Shown in pieces: positions 57,707 through 64,000 of a stretch of 64,000 nucleotides of DNA. The notes under the pieces were generated by a model. It made no database searches. It saw only the letters and a list, made by a program, of their open reading frames with translations, and was not told the origin of the DNA. Positions within the stretch are counted from its first letter, which is position 1. Each line of letters begins with the position of its first letter. The DNA comes from Epiperipatus broadwayi (lineage: Eukaryota; Onychophora; Udeonychophora; Euonychophora; Peripatidae): contig JAQFVV010000050.1 in assembly GCA_028023455.1 (NCBI GenBank), positions 432,001 to 496,000 of the forward strand, in the 5' to 3' direction. The translations under genes were made by a program, and so were the position numbers.

Positions 57707-57710
57707 ATAT

Positions 57711-60066
57711 GGATAGTTTAGGATCTATGTAAAGAGTTTCCTATAATGAAAACATAAGTATATGCACTTATATTGATAGTTCATACATATATATTCAATC
57801 TTGTCTTTGTTAACATTCTCGCAGTGCATCAGCACCATGGCAATTTCATAGGCAGTGTGCTTTCAATTTAATATTAAACCATTATTATTTATCAGAATAT
57901 AATAAATTTGACTTTTTTGAAATATAATTTTATGAGAAACAAAATAAAGTTTATGATTTTACATTTGATTTTATTAAATATTGAAAAAAAAAATATTGTG
58001 ATCAAAATAAGAGCATCATTCAACTGTTTGGAAGAATTAGACTTTTTCCAGAAACAAATAAAATCTTTTTATTTGATATTTGCTTTTAAAATGTGAATAA
58101 ATAAATAACACTATTTGATCAATGTATCAATTTATGCTTTAACAGTATAACATTTTAAAATAATTTTACAATGTAGCAATATTTTCTGATAAATAGTCAA
58201 TGATTTTGTATTTGCAAAAAGCTTTTAATTGCTTTCCCTACAATTTGATTTTTTCAAAAATATAATATTTTATTTTTAACAAAGATAGAAACTGCCAAGG
58301 ACTAATAGAAATGAATCAAGATGGGGCTTAAAAGTGATTCAATTTGCTGAATTTTCCGATAGCCTGACATCTGTTGACTTTTTTTGAAATTAAAATATCA
58401 TAAATATATATATAATTCATGATTCTTTTAAAAGAAATTAGTTATTTCACTCAGTAGGTGATAAATTTACATTCATATGAATAGTTTTGAGGAGAACATT
58501 AAACCTGTTAAGTATATATAGAGAGTTATGGGAACCTTCACAATATAAATTACATAAATCTTTCTTACATATATCTGCAACTGTAGAAATTTTAACTCAT
58601 GCAAATTAGATAGTACCAAATTTGACATAATTAAAAAAAATTTAAAAACAAGATTTGTTATGATATAAGGGATAATCATTATGCATTTTGATAATTGATT
58701 AAATAAATAATAATAATAAAGTCAGAGAGAAGAATGATTTACTATCTTAATTACAAATATATTAACCTACAGTAATTTAATGTTTATGATTATTATCTTA
58801 CATTCAGGTATGTGAAAATTTAATGGTTCACTTTATAAGAATGTCTTAAAACATATACTGCAACTCCTTTTTTTAAGAATTGTTTAATTATATTTCTAAA
58901 CAAATTACAAAATATTATTTAATTTTATATTTATTTTGATTATTACAAAATACTACATTAAATGTAATTATTCTTACTTGTAGCTGCAGTAAAGTGGCAA
59001 TAACATACTCCTGATAACCATCATATTGAGCACATGGATTACCTGTCAGGTAGCTACATAAAAAAAACCTTCAGATATAAAACATTTACTAATTTTGACT
59101 TAAATAAATTGTTAAAAAAACTAATACATTTTAATTAAATACATAATATTATTTTTGAAGTAATAAATTTTATTTGCTTATAAGAATTATTCACAAATCA
59201 GACTTTCAAAAAGGCATTTATATAAACTTTCACATAACACTTGCAAATGAATTCACTTTCATCTGATTCTCAAGAACTTATATCCATAGTCAATTAACCA
59301 TAAATATTTGGGATGGTGAAATATTTTCATTAATCATAATTTCAACAAAGCTCCCATCTAACTAACATCAGTTTCAGACAGTGCAGATATAAATTTTATT
59401 AATTTTAGCAACTTTGTATTTATATACCAGTCATTTATGCATATGAAGTTTTTATTTCAAAAATATTCTATATTCTTAGAACTACATATTTTGTGGCCAA
59501 TATTTAATTATAATATTGTTGAAATTAATAGAATTTACATCTGCAAAGTGATGTAAAACTGTAAACTGGATTAAGATGTTATTACAAACACCACACACAG
59601 AATGTTTCATCTCTTTGAAATAATCTGCTACCTAAATCAAATCATGGGAACCCAAGTGAAATTGACTTCATTATTTGAAAATGAATTAAAATGACTTCTT
59701 AAAAATATACTATGGGCATATAAGGTTTATTGCTTCAGAAACATATTTTCAGAATTCCAGGGTATACAGGATTGTTAAAATTATTAAACTATCCTTGAAC
59801 AACAATTTGAGATTGTTTCATTGTTATTGTTATTGGTGTTGACTGCTTTCAATCAATTTACATTTATAAACTTATCTAGCCTTGAGCATTATTAGCTTTA
59901 TTATTATTCAACTAATACATTGTAGGAGTGCAGTTTAAAAGTTATAATTACAGTTTGAATGTTATAATTGACTATTTGTTAGCCTGAATTCAGAACAGGT
60001 TGTTTACTTCTTTAATAAGACATTTAAATTTCTTTGTATTAATAATTTCACTTCTTCTGGTCCAGT
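57711..60066. other. Non-coding AT-rich stretch
   Basis: No gene, repeat family or tRNA-like head recognised. If 60067-60584 is an LTR, the bases just left of it (60066 down) read ACTGGACCAGAAG on the minus strand, which could be a primer-binding site. Confidence 0.45.
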
Positions 60067-60584
60067 TGCAATCTTTAGTATCTACATAAACATATTAGAG
60101 CATAAATAAAGATGGATTTCCAACTTTATTGTTAAAAGGGGGTTGCTTCCAGCTACACCTGATAGCTTGCCTCATGGGTAGGGGGTATGATTCTTCCAGC
60201 TGTACAAGACAGCTTGCTTCGAGTCAACAGTAGTCTTAGCAGCATCCAGTCCCTTTGTGGACTTGCCTAGCTGTGTGGACAAATAGTGTATTGCTTATAG
60301 CTGTTCAGGTTAGCAGGGCTTCCCTGGGAGAACACATACTTTCTTTGTAGGTTAGACAAACACTCTCCCCTTGTTCTCACAAAAGGCTATATATAGCCAG
60401 ATCTCTGAACCTACTGAAAACATTTGGATTCAATGAGCATCCTTGCTTATTGGCCTTTACTAGTCATTGGCTATGTGTTTAGCTGTACATAAGCCTATTG
60501 GCCAGCAGCAAACAATGCTTAATCCAAACAGATAAAGAAGGAATCTGGAATAGTCTACTTCTAAGGGAAGGGAGGGCTATAACA
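60067..60584 (-). repeat. LTR candidate of a Ty3/gypsy-like element
   Basis: On the minus strand it starts TGTTATAGCCCTCCC right after a purine run AGAGGGAGCTA (60595-60585, polypurine-tract candidate) and could end ...AAGATTGCA at 60067, 518 bp in all. It is clearly less AT-rich than its surroundings, with AACAATAAAG near the end (poly(A) signal). Boundaries are inferred from one copy only. Confidence 0.45.
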
Positions 60585-60639
60585 TAGCTCCCTCTGGCTA
60601 AAGATTAACCCTAGAGAACGTAGTCATGCAGGCATGCTG

Positions 60640-60873
60640 GAGAATGACCAATCTGCTTTAGTCCTTTTTCTGGTTTGCTGCCGTCTTTGGTTTGTTGGTC
60701 CTATCCACTTGCAATCTTGTTGTAGCTGCATCTGTATAATCCAGTCTAAGTTGATTTTGATGGTGATGATGTTGACATCCATCTGCTGTTTTGGCTACAA
60801 GAGTGTGGAGTCCTTTCTGTTGAATTATTACTGCTGGAACCCATTTAGTGCATCCCCTATACATCCAGCTTAG
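60640..60873 (-). pseudogene. Ty3/gypsy-like Pol C-terminus (fragment)
   Basis: Minus strand: WMYRGCTKWVPAVIIQQKG, then LHTLVAKTADG and QNQLRLDYTDAA. This follows the pattern Y.G..KWVP..V....G...V....G....NQLR found after the integrase core in gypsy-type Pol. About 75 codons, then a stop, then the polypurine/LTR candidate. RT and integrase catalytic regions are absent upstream, so it is a 3' remnant. Confidence 0.55.
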
Positions 60874-61324
60874 CTACTGTTTATTTTCTCTGGTATAATG
60901 TGAGAAAAATATTTTATTTTGTATTTATTGTGAGTAACCATACTAGAGAGAGCTTCTGTCTTTTTTACAATGACCAATTTTGATTGGTTTATAAACCACC
61001 GATCATGTTTGCGATCAATTTATTTAACCATCTTGGGAAAAAACATTTTCTCAATATCCCGAATCTGGTTTTTATTCAGGCTACAATGAGATATTTAATT
61101 ATCCCCTTAAAATAAATATGACAAATATCTAAACTTGTGTATTCGCTTATTTTATTTTTTGTTTTTCCAGAAATAAGTGATTTTAACAATCACTGTTTAG
61201 TAAACCCGAAGAATGTCAATAATTGCATATTCGCGTATTTTAATTTTTATTTTCCCAGTCATGTGGGGGGGGGGAGAGTGGAATATAACTGCATCCAACT
61301 CAATTAGCTTGGGAAGATGTAAGG
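60874..61324. other. Non-coding stretch
   Basis: Includes a run of 10 G (61264-61273). No gene recognised. Confidence 0.5.
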
Positions 61325-61725
61325 GTTTTTACAGCCATGGGGAAAAATTCTTTAGTTGTACTGGACCAAGAAACTATTGGTTTGAACAGTATTTATGTGT
61401 GACTTAATAATTACTGATTTGTAACTTAATGAGTGTCTATATAAGTGTGCAATCACATATTTATGCTCCCATTTTTTTTCCAGCTGTAGAGAAAAAATTC
61501 TTTGTCTGACTGCACCAAAAATCTGTTGACTTGGGAAGTATTTATGCTCCCTTTTTTTACAGCTGTGTGGAAAGCTCCCATTTCCCCCCAGCCATGGGGA
61601 CATTCTTTGTCTGACTGTGCCAAAAATCTGTTGATTTGGGCAGTATTTATGGTCCCATTTTTTTTTTATAGCAGAAAGCTCCCATTTTTTTCCCAGTCAT
61701 GGGGAAATTCTTTGTCTGACTGCAG
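61325..61725 (+). repeat. Tandem repeat, about 107-bp unit
   Basis: Four partial units start near 61332, 61481, 61589 and 61694. They share CAGCCATGGGGA-AATTCTTTG, TCTGACTG(C/T)(A/G)CCAAAAATCT and TTGGG(A/C)AGTATTTATG. The first is most diverged. The frame crossing them is incidental. Confidence 0.85.
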
Positions 61726-62145
61726 TGGATTAATAATGATTGATGATGAGGATGATTGCATTGATGATGATGATGTATTATTTAACACAGAAATATTTTA
61801 GCAACATTTTATTATGTTGTTATACCTATATAGTGTACATCAGGACTAGCTAATCTATGGGGGCATGCGCTGAATGTTAGGGCAATGAATTCTTAATTAT
61901 AAAAATAAAAAGAAAGGCTAAACATATAAAGTATTATTATAATCAATAAAATATTTTTATTAAAGGTTAACATATCTATTTTTCTTAAGTACAATTAATT
62001 TGCATTTTTACGTTTCAAGGCAAACTTTATTAGGCAAAAATGTTTACATTATATCAGGTAATACATTGTATCAAACATAATATAATAGGATACATCTTAC
62101 AAAAAAAACCCTTTCTTGTTCTTAACCATTAGAGTCTTTTGTAAA
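61726..62145. other. Non-coding stretch
   Basis: A short GATGAT run (61738-61772), otherwise nothing recognised. Confidence 0.5.
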
Positions 62146-62520
62146 TCCTGTAGTTTTAGATGTTTCAGTTCTTATTGTGGGTTCATTTCGGCTTTCCATT
62201 TTCCTGAGGTTGTATTTTGTCTATCCATTATAATGCTGCTCCTATTTTAAAAAGAGAGAACAAGTGGCAGCAAAAATGTCCAGTGGTGCAAGACGATTGT
62301 CCCTTTCCTTAAGTTTTTCTAGTTTGTTGTGATATGTGTTAGGGTGTCTTCTTGGATTGTTTACTAAAGTGAAAGCACATCTGGTACAATATAAACCATA
62401 TATACTAAAAATTGCTGCACATATTATTGGTATTTTGTTTTCTTTGAATGCTTTTAGCATTTATTCTATTGTGGTTTCACTTTTCCTATAATTATTCAAC
62501 ATCAGTTGTCTGACTTTCTC
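62146..62520 (-). repeat. Family 5 repeat, second copy of unknown coding-like segment
   Basis: Minus frame 62460-62242 encodes FSIYGLYCTRCAFTLVNN, RRHPNTYHNKLEKLKERDN and APLDIFAATCSLF, the same segment as 15024-15253. The match continues past the frame (AAAATAGGAGCAGC... against AAAATTCAGGCCAC). Unknown family; C..C, RRHPNTY and KERD are conserved between the two. Confidence 0.5.
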
Positions 62521-62569
62521 TAAGCACTATCCTCTTTATTTCATCTTTGTGCAGTGCTTTTAGAAAATC

Positions 62570-63400
62570 TAAAATAATAAATGGTTAGTGACAACAGTTA
62601 AAGTATTTATTTTTAAAAAAATGTCACTAAATATATTAATGCAAGAAATTTGACAAAGGGTAGATTAAACTGCAATAATTTGCTATTGGTAAACATTAAA
62701 CAAGGCAGGATATTGAAGATATGTGGAAAGTTATGATCTGGACCAAATAAATAATGTTGGTCCTGACAAAAATGCAATTGGAAAGGATATTTAATGACTT
62801 TTCTCATATATTTAATATATTTCTAATAATTAATAACAGTTATTGAAATATTTAAAGAGGATGCTATCAAATGTATCAATACTTCCAAAATAAATTGTAG
62901 TGATTTGACAGAGATTAAACAAGGATAATGAAAACATGTGAAATGTTGTGATCTGGGCCTAATTAAGATTTCTGGTTTATTCAGAAAGGAAGTCATTTGC
63001 CTTCCAGATGACTATTTTCAATTTACTTTGGTAAAGTTGAAGTTCTGGATATATGTAAAATATTATACATGAGAGAAGTGGAGATGAAATAGGGCTGTAT
63101 TTAAAAAGAATAAAAACATTAATCCTTAAGTAAGTTTGAAGTTGATTTCTGGGCTAAAAATGATATGAAAATCTTTATTTTTATAAATGATTTGCAGTAA
63201 AATATTTATCTAGAGAAAATAATATCAAATGTGTGAGTGCAATAAATTTAAACATTTGCAGAGCAAATTATAATAATTTGATATGGATAAATATTGGACA
63301 AAGATAATGGAGACATGCAAAAGGTTATGATCTGAGTCAAATGAAAAGTGCTGCTTCAACTTGAAATGCAGCTTGGTGGTCAATTATCTTTTTAAATATC
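62570..63400 (+). repeat. Short array of three diverged family 1 units
   Basis: Bodies ending in ribozyme-like segments at about 62733, 62945 and 63324 lie in the same direction, about 210 and 380 bp apart. Each holds a variant of ATAATTTG(C/A)TAT.G.TAAA.ATT, AAACAAGG / GGACAAAG and TTATGATCTG(G/A). The first two ribozyme cores are largely lost. Confidence 0.55.
63324..63390 (+). ncRNA. Hammerhead-like motif, family 1 (decayed)
   Basis: GAGTCAA, ATGAAAA in place of CTGATGA, GTGCT-GCTTC-AACTT, GAAA (63363-63366), TGCAGC, TTGGTGG. Stem I strand and GAAA survive, box 1 does not. Confidence 0.35.
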
Positions 63401-64000
63401 TTTACTTACAGGTTTCAGATGTGTGTGGTGAAGACATTTTTGTCTATTTACAAATGACCTAACTGGCCAATTAAAGTTTGCGATGTACCCTAGATATTGA
63501 TAGAAGAAATTATGCTAAAAAGATGTTAAAAAGCAATTATGTTATAAACAGAGCAAAACTCTCCATACAGTATTGCCACCTGTGATCATGTGATGCTTAA
63601 TGGTTTAACAATTATGTTATACTTATTGATTGCTGTTATAGTTGATGAACTAGTATATTTTCAGCTGTAGTTCAATTTGTAAATCTTTTTTTACTTCTTA
63701 TCATTGCAAGCCTACTGTGCACATATGTTTTGAAGCTAGAAAGTAATGTTTTCTGGCTGATAATTAAATGAAATACAAATAAAGTAATGCCGAACATCTA
63801 ATGTATCTATTTATAGTTGAATTTACAGCAGCTAACATAATTCATCATTCATTACAGTAAATAAAATGATAGATATTTAGTCATTGGCAGTAATAATCAG
63901 AATCACAAAGATCTGACATGATTCCTTCTAATAAAACCAAGCACTTCCAATCTTAATCAGTTTACCTCATAAATGATTCAATATTAATGGCTATTAGCAG
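63401..64000. other. Non-coding stretch with family 2 fragment
   Basis: 63545-63610 (AGAGCAAAACTCTCCATACA, GATCATGTGATGCTTAATGG) matches the outer end of family 2 elements. The remainder shows nothing recognisable. Confidence 0.5.

Larger units (their letters stand above)
52549..57710 (+). mobile_element. Non-autonomous LTR retrotransposon with 2.2-kb LTRs
   Basis: LTR 52553-54770, interior 54771-55494 (724 bp), LTR 55495-57706, with ATAT on both outer sides (52549-52552, 57707-57710) but not at the inner junctions. That supports one insertion. LTRs begin TGTAACGA and end TCGTTACA. A primer-binding-site candidate follows the 5' LTR after AC. No gag, protease, RT or integrase is present and no polypurine tract is obvious before the 3' LTR. 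LTRs differ at roughly 1% of positions, so insertion was recent. Confidence 0.8.

Overview
The window reads as AT-rich (roughly 70% or more A+T) nuclear DNA from an invertebrate animal. It holds long (AT)n and (AAT)n arrays, many tRNA-derived SINE pieces, RTE-type and other non-LTR retrotransposon remnants, a Penelope-like element with an RT plus GIY-YIG protein, and LTR retrotransposons. A cephalopod such as an octopus is my best guess. That rests on overall repeat character, not on a diagnostic gene, and another lophotrochozoan or a cnidarian cannot be excluded. I found no host protein-coding gene, rRNA or intact tRNA gene. Apart from the Penelope protein, the open frames are short and lie in repeats or AT-rich spacer.

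Layout. 1-14 kb: diverged repeats, several foldback (inverted) repeats (0.8, 2.6-3.3, 4.6-5.3, 11.5-12.7 kb) and a LINE remnant (5.8-6.2 kb). 14-18 kb: a degenerate GATTATCTTACATTA-type minisatellite broken up by long (AAT)n tracts and by an unknown repeat that looks coding. 19-28 kb: an RTE retrotransposon on the minus strand (about 27.65 down to 19.65 kb), split between its endonuclease and RT parts by two Penelope copies lying head to head (22.0-26.6 kb). 28-48 kb: foldback repeats, SINEs and a degraded LINE (39.4-40.5 kb). 48.5-57.7 kb: a 1.45 kb solo LTR, then a young LTR element with two 2.2 kb LTRs around only 724 bp of non-coding interior. 60-61 kb: the 3' end of a Ty3/gypsy-like element with its LTR. 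61.3-63.4 kb: a minisatellite and a short array of a SINE-like unit.

Main observation. Several unrelated-looking repeat families carry hammerhead-ribozyme-like sequences. Family 1 is SINE-like, with at least ten copies. It has a canonical CTGATGA core, a 5-bp stem II, GAAA, and a short stem III ending in an NUH site opposite an ACCAA/TTGGT stem I. Family 2 copies (30, 38.8, 39.3, 52.4 kb) have CTGATGA ... GAAA ... GTC with a 5-6 bp stem I but a weak stem II. The Penelope ends and a third small family carry degenerate versions. The same families repeatedly occur as inverted dimers. Hammerheads are established in Penelope-like elements and in small non-autonomous animal retroelements. The link between the hammerheads and the foldbacks here is my inference. 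All alignments and identities were judged by eye.
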